NCBI GenBank assembly: GCA_036345935.2
Contig: JADWOT020000002.1
Location: 7,762,140-7,826,139 of the forward strand
Length of the DNA stretch: 64,000 bases
Origin: Taenia hydatigena
Lineage: Eukaryota > Platyhelminthes > Cestoda > Cyclophyllidea > Taeniidae
Direction of reading: 5' to 3'
Below the pieces are notes generated by a model, which saw only the letters and a program-made list of their open reading frames with translations, made no database searches and was not told the DNA's origin. Below are positions 1 through 12,546 of the stretch, piece by piece. Numbering within the stretch: the stretch's first letter is position 1; every line of letters starts with the position of its first letter. The position numbers were made by a program, and so were the translations under genes.

Positions 1-1319
1 AGGCCTGCGATGTAAATACACACATTTCAGCATTTACCTACCACAGTAAATTTGGTTTTGATTCGAGAAGATTTGCCACTACGGCGTGGCCGATCTAGAA
101 GCAACCACCTCCTCCCTTTTATTACCGAGCCCAGTTCTTTCAGGGTTACGAAGCCTCCCAATTGGCTAAGGCCTATGGCTTACACATAGGGTGATTTGTG
201 GCCACAACCTTAATCATTCCAATCACTTTTGAAGCTACTGGCTATGGAGCCAGGCAATACAGTCGGTGTGTGGAGTTTTGTGTTGGCAGTGCTGCCGGTT
301 ATTGACAAATAGGATGACAAACCTTGCTGACACTAAGAAATTGAGAAGGTTCGGGGGAGGACATCCGGTTAATTTATACTGACAGGATGTATCGTTGTCC
401 ACCTCGATATCTCGAAGTACTAATTTTTACTTCCTTTTCCTTTTTCCGCCATGCCTTTCTATCTACGCAGAAGTAAATCTGCCATGAGTGTTGATGTAAT
501 GAAGTGTGGCAGCCAAATGCTCAACTGTCTATATATTCACCAGTCCGCCAAATGCCTGCTAATTATAACTTAACGGTTTGATTTTACACCTTTGCGTTTA
601 GCCACTTTCCCGAATGTTGATGATGTCTGAGCGGCCAAACGTTTTGCGTTCCCCTCTCACATAGAACAATGTAAGGGAGGAAAAGGAGTCCCTTCATCAA
701 TTAAATAAAGGCATGCTCGTAGTGGATGGGAGGTTGTGGAGGGCGAGGGGGAGAGTGGAAAGTAGAGATAGAAAAGAAGCACGCAAATTAAGATTTTTTG
801 ACAATCCAAATTATAAAACTTAGGTCTCTACAGCAATCTCCGTTCTAAGGAATGCTAGAGATGAAGAGTGAATAAAGGCATGCAGCTTAGAGCCATTAAT
901 AATTTAATCAACATATTGGGCTATGTAGTCAGGAGTGGGTTTGTCGATTGCGCACGTGCAGCACACGAACGCCCTAAAACACGTTCTCAGTTAATTGTCA
1001 CATTATTCGGGGTAACCAAAATACGATTCGTAGACTTACAATTGTCTTTAAATATTTCATAGGGCTGAGGTATTGGTCATCATGGCACCAATCTTTCCTT
1101 CTTCAGCTGTCTTGCCTTATCCTCCTCCTTCAAAGGAGCAGATATACAAAGAAAGAACAGGTAAAACTGCCTCGTATCTGTGAGCATCCTTTTCTTTGAC
1201 ATTGTCAGGAAGACTACAACCAGTACGTAAAAAAGCCTAGTTGTAATTGATAATATGGGACGTTAGATCACCAAACAAAATATGGCTTTAGAAAACCCAA
1301 CCTTATAATACGCACGCAA
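1..1319. other. No gene recognised
   Basis: I see no recognisable exon, RNA gene or mobile element here. The open frames are short and show no family motif, and no acceptor/donor pair brackets a convincing coding stretch. This is probably intergenic or intronic DNA. A distant exon of a neighbouring gene could be hidden here. Confidence 0.5.
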
Positions 1320-2060
1320 TTCCCAACGCATTCCTTACGCAAATTCTTATTTTTGTTTGCTTTATTTCGCCCTTTCATTCATCCTCATTATACCTGCTCT
1401 TCCCTCTCCTAGTCACAACCTCCGAGTAGTAGCAGTTATGATTAGCTACCTATACCTTTGCAATTTCCTTCCTCCACACCGACCCATCTCCCCATTTGCA
1501 TGCGCCTACTAAGTGCATGTTATAGTCATTCTGCTCCTACTATCCCTTCCATCCCACAACCACTACTAATCGTGGCCTTTAGTAAAGACCCTTCCCTCCA
1601 TCCTTCCCACATCCGCAAATTCATCCATTTTATGCATTTCTAATTTTCTTACTGCTGACATAGGGCAAACAAATCAGATAATTGCCTGATAAAAGGTTGC
1701 CGTTTCCTTGCTATTGTGTTGTTCCGCATCATTAGCCCTGCATTTTACCACGCCGCCACATGCATGTGACGCACACGTATACAACCATTATACCAATTCA
1801 CTTCTAGAACCCAACACTACTACTGTTATTTTTGGCCCCATACATGTATTCATATATATTTACATGTGTCACCGCCTCCTCTTCCAAATTCCATTTAACA
1901 ACTCTTTTAACAAATCCTTACCACTTACACATCCATCGCCCACCAGCTCCAGCTCTCTCGTTTTCATAATTAAATTGTAACAAGATTCATTCGACTAATC
2001 AACAAATTTCTGCGTTTTCACTTATAAAATACCCTTGACTTCATTAAGCCCTATTCCTCA
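1320..2060. other. Pyrimidine-rich non-coding stretch
   Basis: The plus strand is strongly biased to C and T over about 700 bases, giving several overlapping short frames rich in Ser, Pro, His and Leu in different phases. That is the signature of skewed composition, not of one gene. Part of it (about 1,860-1,980) resembles 44,950-45,060, where the same order of words appears (a GCCAGCTCCA-like word followed by TCTCTAATTTT-like and CATTTTATTT-like words). This suggests an old dispersed repeat. No transposase or reverse transcriptase motif is visible. Confidence 0.35.
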
Positions 2061-5000
2061 TGCATATTTTGCACACACAAGTGCACATTTGGTCACCATA
2101 TTTCCTTCTCTCCACTCATGCTAAAGCACGCATTGCATTCTTGGATAAAAGGTTTTATGGAACTGTGGGATGGTGGGGAATCCCTGACCGTCCATTCAAT
2201 CCAATTATTGCATGTCCCAAATCATGCTATATATTTTTGGATGGTAGTTTCTGATAAGGCGCAGTGATGAGAAGGGTTCCAACATAATACTATTTCGATT
2301 ATCACACTACATTAGCAGCTTGCAAGATAAATGACGTCTGAGTGTGCACGTGCGACGGCAATCGAGCAAGGTTTGGTGACGCTGGGCATTGGTAATGTCT
2401 GACAGATTTTCATCACCTCGTGCATATCATCCGCTACTAGTGAGGCAAATGCCATGTAATCTCCTCCTCCTCCTCAAGCAGTGACGAAAAATTCTTCACA
2501 CATGCATCACAATTGCTACGGGCATTGATTGCCACGAGCATGTATCATTTCTCGGTCATTCCACATGCACCGGGGTTTGGAAGATATCAGGCGACAATAT
2601 GGTGGGGTTGTATACGGACTTCATTTCATACAGCAAACAAATACCTTTGGAAGAGGAAAGGAAAAACCAACGCAAGCATTGGTAATGATCGCCTTACAGG
2701 CAGCATCTTACTCAGAGGATGATTCCGGTCGGACAATTATGGTCACCATCTAAACGGATTCCAATTCTGCAGCGTGGTTAGACACTAAGTAATCTGCAAT
2801 CGACCCAATTCCAATAACCGCCTTTGCACTTAGACGTGCCAGGCAGTGATTGGAAGCAAATAACCACGTACTCAGTTGTCAATCCGGCTCCATCACACAG
2901 AGTTTTCGCACAATCGAGGTGCAACCTAATTTATGAGTAATGGATTAGCTTATTGGATATTGAAGACTATCATCTCAAATTACCAAAGGAATCTTTGCCT
3001 TATTACTTAACCAGCACGTCCACATAACCTACCAAAACATCCCAAGAAGCCAACCATTACACTTGCATTGAAAGTGCAACAACGCATTACTTGGCAGCGT
3101 CAAATGCTAGTGGGCTGCGCCAAAATTGAATGCAAGTGCAACGAGCTTTGAAATCCAATCCTCTACTATTCTTGATTAACATAATTTGCGGAATGGTATC
3201 GCGTTGCGACACATTAGCGAAGTGTTGAATGGCAGTGAGACCGACCACTAATTTATTGAAGATGAGGGCATTATACTTAGCGAAAACAAAGCAACGACCT
3301 CAAACTAGTGCTGTACCACCCTGATTTGTTCCGCCAGTTAGACAACGAACGGAAGAGCGATAGTGGAATTTAGCACCTGCAGAACTCGTGCAGTGCTTCC
3401 CAACATGAGAGTTACAATGCTCATACAAACCCGGCCGGCTAAATCCATCATGCCACTGCCTTTTACATAAGGTTGAAAGATGCGGTGCCATCTGGGAGGG
3501 AAACCTCATAACACTAAAAGTGCTAGCCATACCAATCAAGCTGAGTTATTCACAATTCAAAGAAGCTCAATTTCTACATCGGCACATCTGCCCTTCAAAA
3601 TACACATTGAATTACTGCCGAATGGATCGATACAGCTTGTGTTCTTCTAACGTAGCGAAATGCCGAAACTGACGCTGCGAATCGTAGTCGGCACCTCCTT
3701 CAGCTAGGACGTACATGATGTAGTCACACACACTCTTAAGAAGCACAAACTCTCATGTCATCATGAATATAAGCTGTGGTGCACACCACGAAAAGCGGTC
3801 CCGTGGTATATGGCTGCCATCCGATCTGTCAAAACAGACGAAATTGCATCAAATGATTCATTTAAACCAGCAATTCCCACTTTCCACTATTACTCTGATG
3901 TGACTGACCGAGTAAAATCTGCCTTCCTTCTGTGAATGTGTAGTCTATTGTGAATTGCATTCAACCCGACTCACTTTAACGCTTAGCAGATGAAAATGTC
4001 CTGGTCGTTAATTAATTAAAGAAAAAGTGTGAACAGTTTGCTTTCTTTATGACCACGAAGCAAGTGTTGCATAACAAATTATAGTAGTTCTGATCTACTT
4101 TAAACTGGCTGTGCAACTAGCAAGAATTAAATGATTGTAGGGAGCATTTCGAAGAATTCCTCGTGACATGGTTAGCAGGATTCAAAATGCGCTCTCATCA
4201 ACTAGGCGCGTACCTGACTTCAGTGGGGATATGAGTGTGGCAAAGTAAGAGTAGAACAGCATGTATTGAGTTCGCGCAACAATTCAGAAAAAACTTCTTC
4301 TTCATTAGAATCAAAATGGCAAGCTTAAGCACGAGTACAATCTCTACCGTGGATTGTGCTATTTTGGATAATATCTACTGAAATGTCGAATAGATGTTTC
4401 ATGGCACTGCAGCTTGGTTTTTCACGTTTGTGTTTAAAGACTTAGGTAAATCACTATAAATTTCCAAATCACGGTGATAACGGATGCGGAAATGTTGTTG
4501 GAGGTAGTACATTGAAAGTAACGTTGTGTAGGACTGCAATAAAGTACGTCTAGAACAAGCATATGCAACTCCCTATTGTTTAATGGGACATTTACTTCTT
4601 CCGTCGTGGTCATCAGTAAGCAAGGAAATGGTATTGTCCTAAATTATTCGCCACTAGTGATTAGCGATCCTTTGGGATTTCCCATGTACTGATGGGATTT
4701 CACTTTCCTGCTTTACCAATGGAATGCAAGTAAGCGAGTTGGGTTCAATCTAACCCATCATTTCAACTACAGAGGTAAGGAAGATATCAAAAAGAAGATG
4801 TCACACTACTATTCAGTAATCGCTGTCCATGTGCTGAAGCCCTCTTCAATCCTAAAGTGTCCTGATCTTTGCATACCTCGAAGGTAAGCACTTGTGTTTG
4901 CATGCACTTATTTCGGCGTTTCGGTCAGTCTATCACAAGCACTAGCGCCATAACTAGTTGTCCGGTCTGACATCCCTCAACTGTCAAGTGATAGCAATCA

Positions 5001-6060
5001 GGCGAAAAATCGGTATTCAGATCTACTTTAAGGCAATGAATTAGTGAGGAGAATGCAATAAAACAGTATGGTAGAGATTGGTGTGCAGGCATAGAGGCAA
5101 ACAATTAGGCGTGTGAGAAAGGCTAGTCTTGATTTATCGATGCATCGCGATGACTTGCAAACTCTTGGCATTAAAATTTCTGGGGTGCCTTCATTCCGCC
5201 TTCAAAGAGTGACATTCATCGCGGCAGCATTCTTGGAAACTTTATACTTTGGCACCTAGCGCATTCCCTTTTAATTGGTCAGCACCACACATGGGTGTGT
5301 GTTGGGTGCCTTAGTGATCAACACATGGACAAGATCAGCTCTGCCTCCGAATTCCAGACATGTTTGTTCGTCTGCGGCACTCAAGTAGAATGATTTTGTG
5401 GTGTTTCTGTCTGCCACTTAATCTGGCAAAGAAGAAAATAGAGCTTTGCATATTTTTTAAAACCACTCCACTTTTTGCTGCTTTTTATGGTGCCGCACTG
5501 ACTCGTTAAAATCGGCCTCTCTTCCATGGACTTCCAAACGAATTTCGATCTTGTTGCCGTCGATATACTTCAAATTTCATCGAATGACAATCATTTTGTA
5601 AGTGCCTTTATCTGAGCAAGTTGTACGCTGTTTAAATTCGGTTCCGGTCCATTGCAGTTTAGATTCCTAAAATGTTGGTCGTCTGTCTCAAGGGAAAGAA
5701 AGTCATGAGCGCATTTCATGATCTATAGTACAAAAAATTATTAATCAGGACATCCTATGCTTCGGCAGAACATGGGTACGTACTTGTCCGCAACATATAA
5801 ATAAATAACCTGTTGCAGCATTAGAAAAGCATGCCCTATGTTCTTAAAGCAGTCTTAAAGTGATACACTTAGTGTCTGATTAGAGAGATTATTAGACTGT
5901 CTGATTTCAAATGAGTAAAACGTACATCATGCACTTATTGCATCACAGACGAACTGGCATCAGAATGTCTTCTTTTCCAGCAGAACTGTATTAATTTATG
6001 CCAAATACTGAGCATCAAAATGCAGTTAAGGCGTGCAATTAGATGAAGCCTGTTTGCTTC
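2061..6060. other. No gene recognised
   Basis: About 4 kb of ordinary AT-leaning sequence. The small frames here (for example near 2,510-2,750 and 3,300-3,540) have no recognisable motif and no clear splice sites. I see no satellite monomers, tRNA or long repeat in this stretch. Confidence 0.5.
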
Positions 6061-6068
6061 ATAGTGAA

Positions 6069-6300
6069 CTTACTATTTCATTGACAAATCCTGGTGACAA
6101 ATTGGTGTCTGCAAGGCGATTCCGCCTATGCAATCCTAAAAGATCTGTCATGGGAATGATCTACTGCTCCGGCTTTTAGTTGCTCGTATGGTGTTGTCCA
6201 CCAGCTTCGGCAATTTCGATTCCTCGACCTCATTCCTAGCCCAACTAAAAGCCAAGGGGAACCAGTTGCACTCCAACTAAGAATGGACAGTCGTGTGTGC
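6069..6300 (+). repeat. Diverged direct repeat, copy 1
   Basis: This stretch aligns with 8,820-9,060 in the same order and direction. Shared landmarks are GTGACAAATYGGTG, CCTAAAAGA, a TTTTAGTTGC/TTTCAGTTGC word, a CAGCTTCGG/CTGCTTCGG word, and a final GGACAG. The copies differ by many substitutions and small indels. It lies at the left edge of duplicated unit A and may be part of an old transposable element, but I see no coding domain. Confidence 0.6.
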
Positions 6301-6461
6301 ATGACAGTTCACCTGATAATTGTGTTCCAATTTCACCAAGAGGGCGTCCAAAAGAGACCCAATTATTGTGCACCGTGAATGAGCTTACCTAGGACTTCTT
6401 AAAAGGCAAAAAGCCATGTTTCCATCCTGCTCTTCGACTTCAGGACTTAATCAAACATCCT

Positions 6462-6487
6462 CTTTAAAAAAAGAAAAAAAAAACAAA
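6462..6487 (+). repeat. A-rich tract
   Basis: A run of A broken by single other bases near the left end of unit A. The matching site in the left palindrome arm (about 17,410-17,425) has a much shorter A run. It could be the tail of a retroposed element or simple slippage; no target-site duplication was established. Confidence 0.45.
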
Positions 6488-7664
6488 TTTATTAACCTTA
6501 AATTTTGATCGCTAAGGCAAGAACGAGAACGACTAAAAATCATTCTCCACTTATTTTTAGGTGAAAACGCCACCTATTCACGCAATGTGAGCTAAAGTGA
6601 GAAAATCGTTGGAAGACAATGGCGAGGCTGTGGCGATGTATATTCCACCTGGCTCCAAAAATGGGAATAGAAAGCTACGTAAACAAAAGACGAAATAAAA
6701 GAGCATTTCCAAAAGTGAGAACTGCGTTGTTATTTTTCTTTTAATTAAACCTCTCCACATCTTGCCATGCGATTCCCAACCTAAAGGCATTTAACACCAA
6801 GAGGCGTGTCAGTGCAACCACATAATTTGAATGCAACTTTGCACCCACTTTTCATAAACCGAAAAATTTGCTTCCGAATAGAAAGATGCTGTTTTCCTCC
6901 TTTGCATTAGGAATGGTTTTGCACGCACACTAATAAACCTTTAGTTTACCCATCGGCAATGCACATTACACATTCGAACATGCAGATGCCTATCCTGCAG
7001 AATAGAGAACTATCACGGCATAAATTTACACTAATGCATCCGTTCAATGATATGTCAGTGCAAAATATGCTTTATTGTCACACTGCGCTTAAAGTGATCG
7101 TGAACAGCCTTAGATATAGTGCCTTCGCCGCACGTATGCAGTGCTAGTGTCGTCTGGCTTATGGATCAGTAGTACATTGCTAATGTCTAGAAATCCTGAT
7201 GCATGGTAAGGAAAGGGACCTCACCACTTCCCACTATTGACCCAGTTGTGTCAGTAGGCAACTCATCTCACAGTTCATTCAAGAAGTTAGTGCGATAAAA
7301 CAGGATAATCCCAAGTTAAGAAGCAAAGCTCGTCAAATCCAACGTCAGGCAACGCATCTGAGAAAACTGAAACATAGCGAAAGCAGGTTAGATGTTCTAA
7401 GTTTGCTAGCAATTAAAGTGCACCCAGTCAGTCTTGAAGTTTAAGATTTCAGAATTAGGAGGCGAAGCTAAAGACCTCCCATTTCAACAAAATCAAGCCG
7501 ATCGATTAGTGCACATCAGTGTGTCATCAGTAAAAGTATAGACGAATGAGAGCCTGGTCCAGCGAACAGGGCAGGTAAAGGCAAATTGTAGTGTAGACTC
7601 CAACATTATCCTAAAGCGCAAATTGCAATTAAAGTGGCGCTTAGCGTTACAAAGCTTCTGAGCG

Positions 7665-9030
7665 GGTGAAATAGCATTGCGCAACAAACCATATTCTCAT
7701 CCAATGATGAATAAAAGCCTAGCTTAAGCACTGCTGGAGGCAAAGATGAAACTCAAGCTCGAACGATATAGCGAAGCATGAAATTAACTGTCAGCAATGT
7801 TACGGGTTCGACGCCCGCAAGCATTGGGAATTACAATAATGCTAGAAATCGAATTCACGCCGGCCACTAATGAAGAAGCGAATCCGTGACATGACACGAC
7901 ATTAATAGCGTCCATCCCTTGCTAGGTCAAAGCTGACTTCTGAATATTTCTCAACAAAACGATGAAGGGTGGAAAAGCAGAAGCCAACGCCTGAGGTGTG
8001 AAGTGACAGCCGGTATTGTTGATGTGCAAAGGGTGGGTCAGTTCCAATATTATTACTTCGGTCTTTCCTTGTCACCAAAGGGCTGTGCTCATCTCTTCCG
8101 TAGTCGTCGCATACCTCAATCTTTGCATTTTCAGCGGCGTGCTGATTATTTTGTCAAAATCCCCAGTGAAGAGAGTGAAGAACGAAGACAACGGTTAAAA
8201 TGCTGCCATAATTTGACCTTTTCTAATGCAAACAGTGTAAGAGGCTCAGTTCGATCTCCTTCCGCTGGCATGTAATAAAATGTAATTAATCGAGCATCAA
8301 GATTGAATGCCGAGGGATCAAACTGGTATGCAGTGTAGCCCACAATTTGCGACTGATTGCAAAAGTGAGTCTGTTGATTTTTGCGCAATTCTGAACAAAT
8401 CCTCCTGAAACAGTGGAATGGTCTTATTCTCGATGACCATCCACTCACTTCAGTCTTACTTGGCCTGAGTCGTAAAACCCAGTTGTGAAAGCAAGTTTTA
8501 AAATGGGGTGCATGACATAGAGTTTCCTTGGTAAATTGACGCTTAATCACTCTGCACATTATTATGGTAAGTATCTGACAATCCCAGACATTTATTTGAC
8601 TTCGGTAAGTTAAGAGTTCGGTGATTGGAGGAAATCCAGGACCATCTGCTTTCGAATTATTGGAGCGCACATCACACATCCTATTTGCATCATAGTCCAA
8701 TTCGCAAATAGTTTATTATTTAACAGAACTTCATCAATCAAAATTAGATTTTGCTTCAAATGCGGATCTGGACATGGATTGCAGCAAAGGAATGCTAGAT
8801 GATGCCTCTTGACATCATAGTGGACCTAATATCTCAATGGGCAATCATAGTGACAAATCGGTGCCTGCGACGCAGTCTTGCCCACGCGACCCTAAAAGAC
8901 CCATGGTAAACATGAGCTGTCGCTTTAGCTTTCAGTTGCAGCTAGGTATTTTGGCAATCTGCTTCGGAATTTTCTGATTCTTTGTCCTCTTTCTGGCTCA
9001 ACTCGAAGCCACGCAGAACTGAGCATGGTC
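7665..9030. other. Unit A segment absent from palindrome copies
   Basis: This 1.4 kb is flanked on both sides by sequence that is duplicated at 17.3-22 kb but is itself missing there. Its right part contains the second copy of the short direct repeat. A minus-strand frame of about 184 codons (8,146-8,700) starts at a non-ATG codon and matches no family I recognise, so I do not call it a gene. Confidence 0.5.
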
Positions 9031-9060
9031 AGATTGGGGATGGACAGCTTTATTTGCATG
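8820..9060 (+). repeat. Diverged direct repeat, copy 2
   Basis: Second copy of the repeat at 6,069-6,300, in the same direction. It ends where sequence shared with the palindrome arms resumes (9,040 onwards). The two copies therefore flank a 2.5 kb segment, as expected if one portion of an element was duplicated or inserted within unit A. Confidence 0.6.
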
Positions 9061-10496
9061 CCAGATCACAAGGCTAGCTTTAGTTCCTAATATTTTGATA
9101 AAATCGTTCAATTTATGCCACCAGAGGTGACAATCGTGGAGAAAGAAGAATGCGGACAAAACTGTCAGGTTTGAGTCCACTTAAACGCGAATCTTCCAGA
9201 TAATGCTGGTAGGCCAGCGTAATTATCACAAGCGGTATAGAAATCTTTGTCTGATGTCCGTGCCTTTCTTCCAATCTTGCCCGCTAGCACTTCATAATCC
9301 TTAAATCTGCAAAACATTTTTATGTTTATATACCAGTCTTGAGCTAAAATGCAGACAACACGAAACAGCTGCATGTATTTGCATTTGCGAAACGCAGCCA
9401 ACTAGGCGCTCTTGAGCACCAGCATCAATATAACAATGCGTAGGTGTGCTAAACTTAAAGCATCCACCAAAATGCTGCGGCACCAATGTTAAGGTCTGTT
9501 ATTTCTGGTAATTATGCAACCATTTGTTAACATGATGTTTCACCGCCCACCAAAGTGCGCAACCACTTCCATGCTTAAACCTTGTTTGAATGCCATAAAG
9601 AAGGCCTGACCAAAATGACAGCTCACAAACTGTAGCTCATTCGAATTGGACGTCGTTGCAGAAGATCCGTGATAGCACATTGTTTGAGACCACGTCATGC
9701 GCAGTATGTTAGCGGGCTGCGTTTTTGATGAGTCTAGCATAAGTAAATTGGCAAAGAGCGAACTGCACATATTACCAGTCCCAAATCGCGAGGTGGTCCC
9801 ATGCATGTGTCATGATGTTTGGGCGGGGCACCACAACACCACGTCACATCAACAGCTGTAATGCGCTTTAATTATATTGTAACAACCTTCTCCAGCCAAA
9901 TGGTAGGCAGATTTTACAAGGTGGAACAAAGATCGTAAGACAAAATGGATAAAGTCCATGTCATGGAATCCAAATCTTCTCGCTCTGCCCTCTAGAAATG
10001 ATGATTGTATTCCAACTACGGTGACCTGATTTTATGGTCGCATTATTTTAGCATATCTAATGCACAATTAACATCGAAGGAAATTCGAGCGGAATGTAAC
10101 ATTAATGCTAAAATCAAGAGCGAAAGGGGTTTCGTTGTTCACTGTGCTTGCAAACATGCTGACTGGACATATCAGGCGTGAGAAGTAATTATACCAATTC
10201 TGCTGTGACACTCAAAATAGGTTTGGGTGATTTCATGTCTCCTAAGTGAGTGTCCTCTCTCGCGATAAGCATAGGACATCGTGCATGACAATTGCGTTTA
10301 AAAGAGCTTTGTCCAAATTTCCTTGTATTGGAGTACACCTAGCATAATTCGTCGTGGACATTAAGCACGCATTTAGTTAAAATGCATCGACATCGATATG
10401 CAAGCGGAATTGAACTTGTGCCCAAATACCGTGACCCCTTTGCGCAAGATGTAGGACAACATCAAAAATGCACGAATTTGAAGTATAAGGCATTTG

Positions 10497-10502
10497 TTTA
10501 AT
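10497..10502 (-). terminator. Possible ATTAAA polyadenylation signal
   Basis: The minus strand reads ATTAAA about 100 bases beyond the stop codon of the antigen gene. The position suits a poly(A) signal, but the hexamer is short and common in AT-rich DNA. It lies inside duplicated unit A. Confidence 0.25.
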
Positions 10503-10600
10503 TCGCAGTACAGCGTGAACTCAGTTTTGAGTTGGCGGAAATGGTAAACTCAAGAAAATGAGGTGAACATAAAAAACTTGTAGTTTCAGCAGCTGTCAAA

Positions 10601-12546
10601 TCAAAGAGGTTGCACTGGGAATAAGTAAGCATAAGTGAGCAGCATTGCTTCATTACACGCACCATGAAAGCCTATGTTGATAAAAGAGAGGTCTGGTAAT
10701 TTTGCATGATTGACCGTGGTTGTAGGCATGCACAAACTGTTGGCAATTTGCACTTACGCACAAGTAAGCTCAAGTACGCCTCAATGCCGTGCCAGACGGG
10801 ACCAGACGGAATGGACCCCTGGGCAGATCAGTTGGTCGCCATACCTCCCTCGTCCTCCCTATGCAAACAGACAAGTCATCTCGCAGTTTGGTAGAGCACA
10901 TTGCAATCACACTTGCCAGCTTACCGCGTGGTGGTGTTATAACAAATCCATCGTATAGTTCACCCGCCTCTGTGTCCACCAACACTCGGTATCGAGTTTT
11001 GGCCTCCAACCCATCATGCGTGATACTTCCTTGTGAATAATTTACCGTTTTACTTTTGGAGAAGTAAGGTCGATGAGTAGAAACCACAGTCAGCCTAATC
11101 CGGTTCGCGCAGCGCACACCCAACGCTCTCACATCCCAATTTAACGTAATGCTTTGTGGCGTCGCGAAACTCCATCGGAAATGTGCTGGAAGTGGTTTAT
11201 TTGCTTCCCTTGTCTCGTCTGGAAGATAAAATAACTTCAATGCATGATAGCAATCACGCAAGCATTCCGACCCTAATAGGAACGAAAATGTGGAACGTTT
11301 AATGCTAAGCCATTTGCAATGATGACAGCAAGCCGCATGAATTAAATATGTCTACCCCTAAGTCGCAACAAATTCTTGCTTAATGTGAACGCCAATTTAC
11401 GATTGAAGGGTGCGCAGCATAAATACGAGCATACTTTGTGGGAGATGTTCATTATTAATTCGTGAGTTCAGTCCGTCTTTTACTAAAGACATTTTTGGAC
11501 TCTTTATCTCATGCCATTGGGACGGGTAGTGGACACTTGGCACATGCCTTTCCATCCAGTATCCACTTACAATTTGCTACCAATTAAATGGAAAATGAGC
11601 CATTAGCACATCACGATGTTCCTTATGCAAATAGACATGCCATGCTTTGGCATGGTGATGCACATCGTAATCATACTTTCCAGCTTACCAGTGGGCAGTG
11701 TTTTAATGAATCCGTAGAATATAACATCAGAGCTCTCATTTGCGATTGCGTTCACAAACACATGGTATCGTGTGTCGGACTCCAATCCGTAAAGAATGAA
11801 TATCCCATTCGAGAAATTTCCTTTTTTGCTCTCGAGTAAAAAGGGGTTTGAAGGTGAAAATGCAGTCACTCTAATTTGGTTCGCGTAGTCCTCGCCCAAC
11901 TCTTTCACATCCCAAAGAAGCGTAATGGTGTGTGCGCCCACGCAACACCAGTAGAAGTGATTTGGAAGCGGTGTGTGTGCTTCTATTGCCTCTTCTGTAA
12001 AAAAACAATGCGCTCAGCTTAGCAGAACTGTTACTTATATTGTGGATTGCTTTAAGACAAGGATGTCAGATTTTTCTGCTTTGATAATGAAAATGCTATT
12101 GTTAAAAGACATAACTACTTGCTGGTCACCTTTAAAATGCAACAATTGACACGCTTGATCCATAGGGGACAGGCGTTTGTAAGTAATTGCATGTGACGTG
12201 TGAGTTTGGGTTACGAGGAAACGCATGTCTTGAAAAATATACTAATAGCTTGAGTAAAATACAGTAGAGATAGAAATGTGGCATGCAATTAGTGTGACTT
12301 GCTAGCCATTCGCAAACAAATGCCGCCGTCAACCGGTACACATGCAGCTATTTGTGTGAGTGGATGGAAAATGAGGAGTTAGGGTCAAGTGAATGCAACA
12401 CGTGAAGCGGAAGCAATTAATAGGTGGGATTTATGCACAAATGCCGATCAGTGTTACTCAGTTGATAAAAACTCACCACCCAGTTCTACGCGGCTCTTCG
12501 CCAAGTGCGAAATTGCCAGCAGCATAAGGTGCAAGCGAAGTGACAT
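10601..12546 (-). CDS. Oncosphere antigen, EG95/45W-type, two FN3 domains
   Basis: Four-exon gene for a secreted or surface-anchored antigen of the taeniid host-protective oncosphere family. Exons in transcript order: I 12,546-12,477 (70 nt), II 11,994-11,689 (306), III 11,218-10,925 (294), IV 10,692-10,601 (92, ending TGA). The total is 762 nt, an open frame of 253 residues. All junctions are phase 1 with GT/AG ends; donors are GTGAGT, GTAAGC and GTAAGC. Residues 1-23 (MSLRLHLMLLAISHLA...) read as a signal peptide. Residues 24-125 and 126-223 are FN3 domains sharing LPxHFxW, then TITLLWDV or SITLNWDV, then a GLExxTRYxVxV strand, ending in TLPT or TPPR. The tail, residues 224-253, is short and moderately hydrophobic. 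The known 45W/TSOL45 layout is signal exon, two FN3 exons and a hydrophobic last exon, which this matches. Exon I and the tail are inferred from splice signals and phase; the FN3 exons are secure. Expression in the oncosphere is family knowledge. Confidence 0.85.

Larger units (their letters stand above)
6315..10577 (+). repeat. Duplicated unit A (outside copy)
   Basis: This segment is colinear with 17,265-22,052 inside the left palindrome arm, and in reverse with the right arm. Matching blocks include 6,315-7,660 with 17,265-18,610 and 9,040-10,577 with 20,515-22,052. The middle, 7,665-9,030, has no counterpart in the arms, where satellite-containing sequence takes its place. Copies have clearly diverged, with frequent substitutions and short indels, so the duplication is old. 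Small frames inside are shared between copies but carry stops and no recognised domain. The homology stops about 25 bp from the stop codon of the antigen gene at 10,601, so that gene's 3' flank lies in the repeat. Confidence 0.8.

Noticed and set aside
7795..7830. tRNA-like T-arm word (CGGGTTCGACGCCCG)
   Set aside because: No matching A box, anticodon arm or acceptor stem could be folded upstream; a chance match.
8146..8700. 184-codon minus-strand open frame
   Set aside because: It starts at a non-ATG codon, matches no family I recognise, and lies in a segment absent from the other copies of unit A. Length alone is not enough in repetitive DNA.
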